From: an uncultured Eubacterium sp.
Lineage (GTDB): Bacteria > Bacillota > Clostridia > Lachnospirales > Lachnospiraceae
Assembly (NCBI GenBank): GCA_902475415.1
Contig: CABRZK010000018.1
Span: forward strand, 1 to 16,529
Reading direction: 5' to 3'
DNA length: 16,529 bases
Both the position numbers and the translations under genes were made by a program. How positions within the stretch are numbered: the first letter of the stretch is position 1; each line of letters begins with the position of its first letter. The notes beneath the pieces were generated by a model. That model was not told where the DNA came from. It made no database searches and saw only the letters and a list, made by a program, of their open reading frames with translations. Below are positions 6,413 to 14,248 of this stretch, piece by piece.

Positions 6413-6666
6413 TCTGGTACCGGATACATTCCAGAATCACGAGTTATTGATTGTACTGTTTTAAGAAAAGAAATTGATATTATTATGTTATAATATTGGT
6501 GTTTTTATGTGTTTCGTTGGAACCATCCGAACGGAGCACATTATTTGTTTTGAGGAAATCCTATAGACTTCCTATCAATTAAAACATCCTGTGTACAGAA
6601 CATGATGAGCGAAAAAGACCGATATCCTGTGAAAGAATGAATATAAATAGTTAAAGGAGAAGAAAC
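6413..6666. other. Long leader between riboswitch and cbiK
   Basis: 254 bases without a gene. CTGG/CCAG can pair just after the aptamer (6415-6436), and CGTTGGA/TCCGAACG forms a small stem near 6512. An AT-rich stretch with TATAAT near 6490 lacks a good -35. A ribosome site AAAGGAG lies directly before ATG 6667. Confidence 0.4.
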
Positions 6667-7893
6667 ATGAAAAAAAGAATGGTTGCCTTAATGGCAGTAT
6701 TTACAATGGCAGTAGGTCTGGTTGCTGGATGTGGAAATAATAATGCACCTGCAGGAAATGACAATGCAACAAGTGCAGCACAGGAGAGCAGTGCAGCAGA
6801 TGAGGCAAATGATGATCAGGCAAAAGCAGACGAAGTAGCTGCATTAATTGATGCCATTTATGTACAGGAAAGAACAGACAAGACAGATGAGCAGTGTGAG
6901 GCTGCAAAAGCTGCATGGGATAAACTGACAGACGCTCAGAAAGAATTAGTAGAAGGCGAAAATGCTGATCCGGATTATTTCGGAAGAGATACCGGTGATG
7001 CTTCCAAGGATGATCCGCTGAATCAGGATGAAATCGGTGAGAATGAGATTCTGGTAGTAAGTTTTGGTACATCCTTCAATGACAGCCGTGTAGCTGATAT
7101 CGGCGGTGTTGAGAAAGCTATCCAGGCTGCTAATCCGGACTGGTCAGTCAGAAGAGCATTTACCGCTCAGATCATCATCAACCATGTTCAGGCAAGAGAT
7201 GGTGAGAAGATCGATAACGTAGATCAGGCACTTCAGAGAGCTGTTGACAACGGAGTTAAGAATCTGGTTGTTCAGCCGACACATTTAATGCATGGTGCTG
7301 AGTATGATGAGCTGGTAGAAGCTCTGGATAATTACAAAGACAAATTTGAGTCTGTAACTGTAGCAGAGCCGTTGCTCGGTGAGGTAGGAGCAGATGCAAC
7401 TGTTGTAAATGAAGATAAAGCAAAAGTAGCAGAAGATATCACAGCAGAAGCTGTAAAGACAGCCGGATATGATTCTCTGGATGCTGCAAAAGCAGACAGC
7501 ACAGCATTTGTATTCATGGGACATGGAACTTCTCATACAGCAAAAGTAACTTACAGCCAGATGGCTACACAGATGAAAGAACTTGGATATGACAATGTAT
7601 TCATCGGAACTGTAGAGGGTGAGCCGGAAGAGACAGCCTGCGATCAGGTTATCGAAGCAGTAAAAGCTGCCGGATACAAAAATGTAGTATTAAGACCGTT
7701 AATGGTTGTTGCCGGAGATCATGCAAACAATGATATGGCAGGCGATGATGACGATTCCTGGAAGAGCATGTTTACAGCAAGCGGAAACTTTGATAAAATT
7801 GATACACAGATTGCTGGTTTAGGTGAGATTGAAGCTGTTCAGCAGATTTATGTGGATCATACAAAAGCTGCTATCGATTCTTTAGGTAAATAA
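6667..7893 (+). CDS. cbiK: Exported CbiK-type cobaltochelatase lipoprotein
   Basis: 408 residues. A lipoprotein signal ends in LVAGC with Cys22, followed by a Ser/Asn/Ala-rich linker. Residues about 55-97 form a small helical domain (DEVAALIDAI, DKLTDAQKELVEG) of the kind found in Lachnospiraceae surface proteins. The rest is a class II chelatase of the CbiK family (PF06180): ILVVSFGTSF at the start of the fold, QPTHLMHGAEYDE with E212, MGHGTSH with H286 and H290, and PLMVVAGDHANNDM with H352. These cover the Glu/His positions that bind cobalt in CbiK. CbiK normally inserts Co2+ into sirohydrochlorin in the cytoplasm; here the protein is anchored outside the membrane, as in the exported CbiK of Desulfovibrio. 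It sits under a cobalamin riboswitch and ahead of a BtuFCD-like importer, so a role in surface metal or tetrapyrrole handling is inferred, not shown. Confidence 0.9.
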   Translation: MKKRMVALMAVFTMAVGLVAGCGNNNAPAGNDNATSAAQESSAADEANDDQAKADEVAALIDAIYVQERTDKTDEQCEAAKAAWDKLTDAQKELVEGENADPDYFGRDTGDASKDDPLNQDEIGENEILVVSFGTSFNDSRVADIGGVEKAIQAANPDWSVRRAFTAQIIINHVQARDGEKIDNVDQALQRAVDNGVKNLVVQPTHLMHGAEYDELVEALDNYKDKFESVTVAEPLLGEVGADATVVNEDKAKVAEDITAEAVKTAGYDSLDAAKADSTAFVFMGHGTSHTAKVTYSQMATQMKELGYDNVFIGTVEGEPEETACDQVIEAVKAAGYKNVVLRPLMVVAGDHANNDMAGDDDDSWKSMFTASGNFDKIDTQIAGLGEIEAVQQIYVDHTKAAIDSLGK

Positions 7894-8017
7894 GAATCAC
7901 AGGAATAGCATACATACAGGTACAGCGTGGATTTCATAAATAATGAAAGGGCGAAACGTTCGTTTTGCATATATTTGTGAAAGCAGTACCTTATCAGAAA
8001 ATAATAATGTTCACAAT

Positions 8018-8053
8018 CTCGCAGCAGGAATGAGTTTTCGTTCCTGCTGTGAG
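8018..8053 (+). other. Strong RNA hairpin
   Basis: CTCGCAGCAGGAA (8018-8030) pairs with TTCCTGCTGTGAG (8041-8053), with one G-T pair and a 10-base loop. Without following T residues it is not a classical terminator; it may protect the 3' end of the cbiK mRNA or form part of a larger regulatory RNA. Confidence 0.65.
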
Positions 8054-8073
8054 TTGCATATGCAAGAATTTAG

Positions 8074-8170
8074 CTCAGTCGAGAAGATTCCCACTGCTAT
8101 AAGTGGTGAGTAATAACAAATGTTCGACTTGAACTCAGTCGAAAAGACGTCTGCTTCTTACAGGTGGGCG
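8074..8170. repeat. Two-copy, 60-bp-period degenerate repeat
   Basis: CTCAGTCGAGAAGA (8074-8087) and CTCAGTCGAAAAGA (8134-8147). Each is followed by a CTGCT...(A/G)GTGG segment (8093-8105 and 8151-8167). The match is clear in the 14-base core and weaker after it. It could be the body of a small structured RNA or a short interspersed element. Confidence 0.5.
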
Positions 8171-8211
8171 CGCAAACGGCAACAGAATCAGATAACCGGA
8201 GGGAAGAAAAG

Positions 8212-8772
8212 ATGAAAAAAAGAATTGCGATACTGACAGCAGTATTTGCACTGGCATTTGGCATGCTTGGCGGATGTGGAAATAATGCGCAGCCGGTGGC
8301 AGACAGCACAAAGGAATCTGTAGATCAGACGGATACAAGTGCATCAGACGAGACAACAAATGATAAGACAGAGCAGACTTCCACTGATGCACAGACACCG
8401 GCACTGGAAGATGGAATTTATGATGCAAAATTTGACACAGACAGCAGCATGTTTCATGTCAATGAAGCAAATGACGGGCGCGGCACCTTAACAGTGGAAA
8501 ATGGAAAGATGACTATGCATATCAGTCTTGCATCAAAAAATATAGTAAATCTGTTTGTTGGAACTGCAGAGGATGCACAGAAAGACGGAGCTGAACTGTT
8601 ACAGCCGACCACGGATACCGTTACTTACAGCGACGGAACGAGCGAGGAAGTATATGGCTTTGATGTACCGGTAGAAGCACTGGATCAGGAATTTGACCTT
8701 GCAGTCATAGGAAAAAAAGGAACCTGGTATGATCATAAAGTCAGTGTATCAGACCCACAGAAAGTAGAGTAA
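8212..8772 (+). CDS. Small lipoprotein with a beta-sandwich-like ligand-binding domain
   Basis: 186 residues from ATG 8212, chosen for GGAGGG at 8198-8203; an in-frame GTG at 8164 would put 16 polar residues before the signal peptide and is rejected. The signal peptide ends LGGC with Cys22, followed by a Thr/Ser/Asp-rich linker to about residue 62, then one domain beginning LEDGIYDAKF and containing TVENGKMTMHISL, EEVYGFDVPVEAL and WYDHKVSVSD. The same pattern occurs in the N-terminal domain of the next gene. The layout recalls NEAT-type haem-binding domains, but the family cannot be confirmed by eye. It is anchored on the outer face of the membrane and likely passes a ligand to the transporter encoded next; the 16-base gap suggests one operon. 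Confidence 0.7.
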   Translation: MKKRIAILTAVFALAFGMLGGCGNNAQPVADSTKESVDQTDTSASDETTNDKTEQTSTDAQTPALEDGIYDAKFDTDSSMFHVNEANDGRGTLTVENGKMTMHISLASKNIVNLFVGTAEDAQKDGAELLQPTTDTVTYSDGTSEEVYGFDVPVEALDQEFDLAVIGKKGTWYDHKVSVSDPQKVE

Positions 8773-8788
8773 AGGATTTACAGAATAT

Positions 8789-10315
8789 ATGAAAAAGAAG
8801 AGAATTGCAGCGGTTATCCTTGCAGCGGTCCTTGGAATGTCTGTGCTGGCAGGATGCGGCTCCAAAGAAAGTAACAAGACAGAGACATCGGCAGGAACAG
8901 AACTGAGTACAGATGCCTCAGAAGATACGAATCAGAAAGCAGAAACAGGAAGTGCCATTCTGGAAGATGGAAGTTATTCTGTCAATGTGGCATTAGAAGG
9001 TGGAAGCGGTCGTGCAACCGTTGACCAGACAGCAACGGTAACGGTGACAGACGGACAGGCGATGGCTACCATTGTGTGGAGCAGTCCTTACTATGACTAC
9101 ATGATCGTGAATGATGAGAAGTATACCAATGAAAATGAAGGTGGGAACTCAACCTTTACATTCCCGATTGAAGGTGTACCATGCAAAATGGATGTCATCG
9201 GCGACACGACAGCGATGAGCACACCGCATGAAATCGAGTATACACTCACATTTTCTTTCCCGGAAACTTCCTGTTTTAATGAGCTGAGCTGTGAGGGCCA
9301 GATGAATCTGGCCTATGCAGATCAGTTCAGCGTGGAACAATATGGTGCATATAAATTGATAACGATCGTTGACAGCGGTCGTTATTTACTTATTCCGGAA
9401 GGAGTGTCTGTGCCATCAGACGTGCCTGCCGACGTTGTGGTACTGCAGCAGCCGTTGACGGATACTTATCTGGTATCCAGTGCCATCATGGATCTTGTAT
9501 GCAAGACAGGTGCACTTTCTGATATCAAATTTACCGGTCTGAAAGAAAAAGACTGGTATGTACAGGAAGCTGCAGATGCCATGAAAGCAGGCAACCTGAC
9601 TTATGCAGGAAAATACAGTGCACCGGATTATGAACTTCTCGTTGGCCAGGGATGTAAATTTGCCATTGAAAACAGCATGATCCTGCATAATCCGGAAGTG
9701 AAAGAAAAACTGGAAGAACTTGGAATTCCGGTTCTGATCGAACGATCCAGCTATGAGAAACACCCACTGGGACGTCTGGAGTGGATCCGTCTGTTTGGCG
9801 TGTTATTTAACCAGGAACAGGCAGGCACAGAATTTTTCCGGGAACAGGTAGCACGGGTACAGCCAATTCTGGAGAAAGAAAATACCGGCCGGACAGTTGC
9901 TTTTTTTGCAGTGTCATCGGACGGAACCATTACGGTAAGAAAACCGAATGATTATGTATCTTCTATGATTGATCTGGCAGGAGGAGTATACTCTCTGAAC
10001 GGCTATATTGAAGAAGAGGAAAATGCCCTGTCTACGCTGAAAATGCAGATGGAAGATTTCTATGTGGCAGAGAAAGATGCGGATATTCTGATTTACAATG
10101 GTACGATTGAAGGGGAACTGACATCTGTTGACGAACTGATCCAGAAAAACAGTCTGTTTGCAGATTTCAAGGCGGTACAGTCCGGGGATGTGTACACTAC
10201 AGGCAGCAACTTTTATCAGGAAACAAGTGCAACCTGTGATTTTATTGAAGATCTGAATAAAATTCTGACAGACAGCACCGATACGGATTACCGTTTTATC
10301 CGGAAACTGAAATAA
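8789..10315 (+). CDS. Two-domain ABC transporter substrate-binding lipoprotein (BtuF/FepB-like)
   Basis: 508 residues from ATG 8789 with AAAGGA 12 bases upstream. The lipobox is VLAGC with Cys23. After a linker comes a domain (about 53-155) starting ILEDGSYSVNVALEGGSG with TVTDGQAMATIVWSSPYYDY, similar to the whole of the preceding lipoprotein. From about residue 185 to the end is a periplasmic-binding-protein fold of the Fe/B12 class (PF01497 type): PADVVVLQQPLTDTYLVSSA, PDYELLVGQGCKFAI, a long central helix region, RTVAFFAVSSDGTI and the C-terminal ADILIYNG...QSGDVYTTG. At over 500 residues it is about 200 longer than a normal BtuF because of the extra domain. It captures the ligand outside the cell and delivers it to the permease encoded 41 bases downstream. 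Corrinoid is the best guess from the riboswitch; haem or siderophore cannot be excluded. Confidence 0.85.
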   Translation: MKKKRIAAVILAAVLGMSVLAGCGSKESNKTETSAGTELSTDASEDTNQKAETGSAILEDGSYSVNVALEGGSGRATVDQTATVTVTDGQAMATIVWSSPYYDYMIVNDEKYTNENEGGNSTFTFPIEGVPCKMDVIGDTTAMSTPHEIEYTLTFSFPETSCFNELSCEGQMNLAYADQFSVEQYGAYKLITIVDSGRYLLIPEGVSVPSDVPADVVVLQQPLTDTYLVSSAIMDLVCKTGALSDIKFTGLKEKDWYVQEAADAMKAGNLTYAGKYSAPDYELLVGQGCKFAIENSMILHNPEVKEKLEELGIPVLIERSSYEKHPLGRLEWIRLFGVLFNQEQAGTEFFREQVARVQPILEKENTGRTVAFFAVSSDGTITVRKPNDYVSSMIDLAGGVYSLNGYIEEEENALSTLKMQMEDFYVAEKDADILIYNGTIEGELTSVDELIQKNSLFADFKAVQSGDVYTTGSNFYQETSATCDFIEDLNKILTDSTDTDYRFIRKLK

Positions 10316-10356
10316 TACGATAAGGAAAAACAACAAGGAAAAGGAAGTTTGGGGAA

Positions 10357-11361
10357 GTGAAGAAACGATATACAATTGCATTTACAATATTTATCTGCGC
10401 TCTGATTGCACTGTTTTTGTGGAATGTGGGTGTGGGCAGTGTGAATATGTCGCTGGGAGATTTTTTTGCACTGTTTGGCAAAGATGGCAGTGATTCCACG
10501 TTGTATCAGATTGTCTGGAAGATCCGCCTGCCACGTATTGCAGCAGCTATATTACTTGGCGGAGCGTTATCGGTATCAGGATTCCTGCTTCAGAGCTTTT
10601 TCCAGAATCCGATTGCAGGTCCGTATGTGCTTGGAATTTCTTCCGGTGCAAAACTGGTGGTTGCACTGACAATGATTATCTGTCTGCAGCGGGGAATGGC
10701 ACTGAATTCTGCGGGAATGGTGATTGCCGCCTTTGCAGGATCTCTGATCGCCATGGGGTTCGTGCTGCTGATTTCCTTTCGGGTGTCGAAGATGTCACTT
10801 CTGGTAGTGTGTGGAATTATGATCGGATATATCTGTTCGGCTATTACAGATTTCTGTGTGACCTTTGCAGATGATTCCAATATTGTAAACCTGCATAACT
10901 GGTCTCTGGGAAGTTTTTCCGGAATGACCTGGGAGAATGTTCATATGATCATTGTGATCGTTGCTGCGGGCGTTGTGATCACATTTTTGCTGGCAAAACC
11001 AATCGGTGCTTATCAGTTGGGAGAGACCTATGCGAGAAATATGGGAGTCAATGTCAGGGCATTGCGGATTGGACTCATTTTGCTTTCCAGTATGCTTTCT
11101 GCCTGTGTCACAGCTTTTGCGGGACCGATTTCCTTTGTGGGCATTGCAGTGCCGCATCTGGTAAAACTGATTACAAAGACGGCGAAACCAATCGTGCTGA
11201 TCCCGGGATGCTTCCTGTGTGGTGCAGTGATTACATTGTTTTGTGACGGCATTGCCAGAACAATCTTTGCCCCGACAGAAATCAGCATCAGTTCTGTGAC
11301 GGCAGTATTTCTGGTACCGGTAGTAATTGCAGCAATGCTGAGAAAGCAGGGGAACAGATGA
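10357..11361 (+). CDS. BtuC/FecCD-family ABC transporter permease
   Basis: 334 residues starting at GTG 10357 (AGGAAG 9 bases upstream), the usual length. It has about nine to ten hydrophobic segments. Family landmarks are KIRLPRIAAAILLGGALSVS near residue 50, FQNPIAGPYVLGISSGA near 90, the cytoplasmic coupling helix region around YARNMGVNVRALR, and the C-terminal GPISFVGIAVPHL. The product is an integral membrane subunit that works as a homodimer with the ATPase to import cobalamin, haem or ferric siderophores. Its stop codon overlaps the next start (ATGA), so the two are translationally coupled. Confidence 0.93.
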   Translation: MKKRYTIAFTIFICALIALFLWNVGVGSVNMSLGDFFALFGKDGSDSTLYQIVWKIRLPRIAAAILLGGALSVSGFLLQSFFQNPIAGPYVLGISSGAKLVVALTMIICLQRGMALNSAGMVIAAFAGSLIAMGFVLLISFRVSKMSLLVVCGIMIGYICSAITDFCVTFADDSNIVNLHNWSLGSFSGMTWENVHMIIVIVAAGVVITFLLAKPIGAYQLGETYARNMGVNVRALRIGLILLSSMLSACVTAFAGPISFVGIAVPHLVKLITKTAKPIVLIPGCFLCGAVITLFCDGIARTIFAPTEISISSVTAVFLVPVVIAAMLRKQGNR

Positions 11362-12449
11362 TGGAACTTAGAACAGAAAACCTGGTAGTCGGATATGATA
11401 AAAATCCGCTGATCAAAAATGTAAATCTGAGTGTGAAATCCGGTGAGATCCTGACCCTGATCGGACCGAACGGAGCCGGAAAATCCACGATTTTAAAAAC
11501 AATTACCAGACAGCTGAAAATCCTTGGCGGAGCAGTGTATATTGGAAAAGAATCCATGAGCGGGATGCGGGACAGCGAGATTTCCAGATACCTGTCCATG
11601 GTTATGACAGAACGATTGCAGACGGAACTGCTTACCGGCCGGGACGTGGTGGCCTCCGGACGGTATCCGTATACCGGAAAATTTGGAATTCTGTCAGAAG
11701 AAGACTGGGAGAAGGTAGACGAGGCAATCGCTCTGGTTCATGCACAGGATGTGCAGGATCAGGATTTTCGGAAAATGAGTGATGGACAGCGACAGCGTCT
11801 GATGCTTGCCAGAGCAATCTGTCAGGATACGGATATTTTATTGTTGGATGAGCCGACATCTTATCTGGATATGGGATTTAAGCTGGATATTCTGGCCAAT
11901 ATCCGCATGCTTGCCAGAGAGCGGAATCTGGCGATTATCATGTCTCTGCATGAGCTGGATCTGGCCCAGAAAGTATCAGATGTGATTGCCTGTGTAAAGG
12001 GAGATCATATTGACCGCATGGGAACACCGGAAGAGATTTTTCAGGGGACTTATGTGCAGGAACTGTACGGCGTATCAGATACAAGCTTTGATCCGGTGAC
12101 CGGCCAGGTATTTTTACAGGGAGCAAAGGAATCGCCAAAAGTATTTGTAATTGGCGGAGCTGGAAGTGGAATCCCGGTGTATGACAGGCTGCAGCGGCAG
12201 AATATACCGTTTGTGGCAGGAATTTTGCAGGAAAATGATGTGGAGTATCAGACAGCCCGGGCACTGGCAGCGGAAGTGATCGCCCAAAAGGCCTTTTATC
12301 CTGTGGAAGAGACACTGCTTGAAGCAGCGAAAAAACGGATGGATGCCTGTGAAGCGTGTATTTGTACACTGACAGAATTTGGCCCGCTGAATGAAGCAAA
12401 CCGGCAGCTTATGGAGTATGCAGCTTCTACCGGAAAGTTAAGCCGGTGA
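11358..12449 (+). CDS. BtuD/FecE-type ABC transporter ATPase with C-terminal extension
   Basis: 363 residues from ATG 11358, which overlaps the permease stop. Walker A is GPNGAGKST (36-44). The signature loop is MSDGQRQR (140-147), with Asp where the third position is usually Gly. Walker B is ILLLDEPTS with D164 and E165, and a switch His lies in SLHELDLA. The core ends near residue 255. Another 100 residues follow: VFVIGGAGSGIPVYDRLQRQ, PFVAGILQENDVEYQ, and a helical end. That tail is not part of the standard nucleotide-binding domain; it begins with a strand and Gly-rich loop like a Rossmann fold and may bind a regulator. The protein hydrolyses ATP on the cytoplasmic face to drive import. 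It is the last gene of the operon and is followed by a bidirectional terminator. Confidence 0.92.
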   Translation: MMELRTENLVVGYDKNPLIKNVNLSVKSGEILTLIGPNGAGKSTILKTITRQLKILGGAVYIGKESMSGMRDSEISRYLSMVMTERLQTELLTGRDVVASGRYPYTGKFGILSEEDWEKVDEAIALVHAQDVQDQDFRKMSDGQRQRLMLARAICQDTDILLLDEPTSYLDMGFKLDILANIRMLARERNLAIIMSLHELDLAQKVSDVIACVKGDHIDRMGTPEEIFQGTYVQELYGVSDTSFDPVTGQVFLQGAKESPKVFVIGGAGSGIPVYDRLQRQNIPFVAGILQENDVEYQTARALAAEVIAQKAFYPVEETLLEAAKKRMDACEACICTLTEFGPLNEANRQLMEYAASTGKLSR

Positions 12450-12586
12450 GTTTGAATGTCTGTGTTTTCCGGAAAATTATTTTGGAAAGCGCAAGATATA
12501 TGTTGCGTTATGGGAAATACTGAGAAAACAAAATAAAATATTGTAGCAAAATTATGAGGTTATAACTGAAATAAAGGCTATATAAA

Positions 12587-12634
12587 AAGAAAAATCGTTG
12601 TCATTTCAAGTGTGAAATGGCAAAGATTTTTCTT
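12587..12634. terminator. Bidirectional terminator between the ABC operon and uraA
   Basis: AAGAAAAATC (12587-12596) pairs with GATTTTTCTT (12625-12634), with inner pairs TTG/CAA and CATTTCA/TGAAATG around the loop AGTG. T-rich tails occur on both strands, so it can stop the ABC transporter operon (+) and uraA (-). Confidence 0.85.
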
Positions 12635-12658
12635 AGGTTATTGTATTTGTTTTTCTCA

Positions 12659-13999
12659 TTATTTCTTTTCGGAACTGCTTTCGAAACGGTACTCATTTCC
12701 CGGAAGGATTGCATTCAGTACGATACCAACGATGGCTGCCAGAGCAAGGCTTGTCAGCGTGATAGCTGTACCGCCTACATGGAAAGTCAGACCATCTGAG
12801 AATCCAAGACCGCAGACAAGGATACAAGCTGCAATTACAAGGTTGCGGGATTTTGTCAGGTCGACCTTGTTCTCAACGACATTACGAATTCCGACAGCGG
12901 AAATCATTCCGTACAGGATGAAACTGATACCACCAATGATTGCAGCCGGAAGAGAACTGATGATCTCTGCCATTTTCGGGATAAAGCTTAAGATAATGGC
13001 ATAAAAAGCTGCAAGACGGATGACGGACGGATCGTATACACGGCTCAGAGCCAGTACACTGGTGTTTTCACCGTAGGTTGTGTTGGCAGGTCCACCGATG
13101 AGAGCGGATAATGCGGTTGCAAGACCGTCACCCAGAAGTGTACGGTGAAGTCCCGGATCTTCGATAAAGTTTTCTCCAACAGTTGCTGAAATAGCGGAAA
13201 TATCACCAACATGCTCCATCATGGATGCGATTGCGATCGGTGCCATGGCGAGGATGGCTGTGATATTGAATTTGCAGAGGAAGAATTGCGGTACACCAAC
13301 GATAGCTGCATCTGCAACACCGCTGAAGTTTAAGATGGCACTTCCGTCTGCTGTGGTCATTCCGGCAGCATTCATGATCAAAGCTGCAACGTAGGAAACG
13401 ATGATACCCATCAGAATTGGGATGATCTTGAACATGCCTTTACCCCAGATGTTGAAGATAACAACGGTAGCCAGTGCAATCAGCGCCAGTGGCCAGCAGG
13501 TAGCCGCATTGGAGATTGCAGAAGGTGCAAGGCTCAGTCCGATGCAGATGATGATCGGTCCGGTTACAACCGGCGGAAGGAAACGCATAACCCGGCGTAC
13601 ACCGATGACTTTGATGATCAGGGATAATACCAGATAAAGCAGACCGGCGATCAGTACACCACCACATGCGTAAGGAAGTTTTTCCCCGTATCCCATGTTT
13701 GCAAAAATACCGGTGTCCAGATTAGCTACGGTCTGGAAACCACCTAAGAATGCAAAGGAAGAACCAAGGAAAGCAGGGACTTTAAATCTGGTCATTAAGT
13801 GAAACAGCAATGTTCCGATTCCGGCACAGAAAAGCGTAACCTGAATGGACAAGCCTTCTCCGTGGAAATAAGTGTTTACCAGAACCGGAACAAGGATTGT
13901 CGCACCGAACATGGCAAACATATGCTGAAGACCGAGGATTAGCATTTTCGGAAGTCCAAGCGTTCTGGCATCGTAGATGCCGTTTTCGTTTGTTTTCAT
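12659..13999 (-). CDS. uraA: Uracil permease (NCS2 family)
   Basis: 446 residues on the minus strand. ATG at 13997-13999 is preceded by AGGAGAATG. Polytopic, consistent with 14 TM segments. It starts in the LPKMLILGLQHMFAMFGATI motif of NCS2 proteins. The substrate-binding Glu residues match UraA: E262 in MEHVGDISA and E311 in GPANTTYGEN, 49 apart as in the E. coli protein (241 and 290). It is a proton-coupled importer of uracil. It is transcribed away from the upp gene, whose product converts the imported uracil to UMP, so the two form a divergent salvage pair. No PyrR-type leader motif was recognised. Confidence 0.95.
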   Translation of the reverse strand: MKTNENGIYDARTLGLPKMLILGLQHMFAMFGATILVPVLVNTYFHGEGLSIQVTLFCAGIGTLLFHLMTRFKVPAFLGSSFAFLGGFQTVANLDTGIFANMGYGEKLPYACGGVLIAGLLYLVLSLIIKVIGVRRVMRFLPPVVTGPIIICIGLSLAPSAISNAATCWPLALIALATVVIFNIWGKGMFKIIPILMGIIVSYVAALIMNAAGMTTADGSAILNFSGVADAAIVGVPQFFLCKFNITAILAMAPIAIASMMEHVGDISAISATVGENFIEDPGLHRTLLGDGLATALSALIGGPANTTYGENTSVLALSRVYDPSVIRLAAFYAIILSFIPKMAEIISSLPAAIIGGISFILYGMISAVGIRNVVENKVDLTKSRNLVIAACILVCGLGFSDGLTFHVGGTAITLTSLALAAIVGIVLNAILPGNEYRFESSSEKK

Positions 14000-14085
14000 A
14001 AATTCATTCTCCTGTTAATTTAGTAAAGTTTACAGTGACAAATCTGATGTTATTGAAAAAACTGTCTATCAGACCCTAACTAACT

Positions 14086-14114
14086 ACTATAACGGAAAGT
14101 CGGAGAAAGAGCAA
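14086..14114 (-). promoter_or_regulatory. Promoter of uraA
   Basis: On the minus strand, TTGCTC (14114-14109), 17 bases, then TATAGT (14091-14086). The untranslated leader would be about 80 bases and contains the 11-base palindrome GTAAAGTTTAC (14023-14033), a possible operator. Confidence 0.6.
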
Positions 14115-14146
14115 GAAATTATTATCAATATTACAATTTCTTCCGG

Positions 14147-14175
14147 TTGACTTATCCCCTGGAATCCGTTATCCT
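14147..14175 (+). promoter_or_regulatory. Promoter of upp
   Basis: TTGACT (14147-14152), 17 bases, then TATCCT (14170-14175), about 73 bases before the upp start. It lies back to back with the uraA promoter, with the two -35 regions about 33 bases apart. Confidence 0.6.
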
Positions 14176-14248
14176 TGAAGGAATGAGAGATGTATGCATA
14201 CTCTTGAAAAAGCGTAAGTGTGTATAAGAACAAGGAGGAGGTTTTTCA

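Larger units (their letters stand above)
7894..8211. other. Structured gap between cbiK and the transporter genes
   Basis: 318 bases with several dyads. GCGAAAC/GTTTTGC lies near 7952-7969. A strong 13-bp hairpin, CTCGCAGCAGGAA/TTCCTGCTGTGAG, occupies 8018-8053 without a U-tract. TTGCATATGCAA at 8054-8065 is a perfect 12-base palindrome. Two copies of CTCAGTCGARAAGA lie exactly 60 bases apart (8074 and 8134), with CCACT-GCTATA-AGTGG between them and TTCGACT/AGTCGAA around the second. A conventional terminator or promoter is not evident. Confidence 0.6.

Noticed and set aside
6701..7536. Several minus-strand open frames opposite cbiK.
   Set aside because: They are antisense shadows of a gene with complete family motifs, and their products are low-complexity His/Leu-rich.
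8065..8140. tRNA-like text: TTTAGCTCAGTCG resembles a D arm and TGTTCGACTT resembles a T arm.
   Set aside because: No acceptor stem pairs around them, the middle stem has a 6-base loop and the spacing does not give a cloverleaf. Treated as a repeat or structured RNA region.
12612..13004. Plus-strand open frame of 130 codons overlapping the end of uraA.
   Set aside because: It is antisense to a clear NCS2 coding region, and its start lies inside the terminator region.
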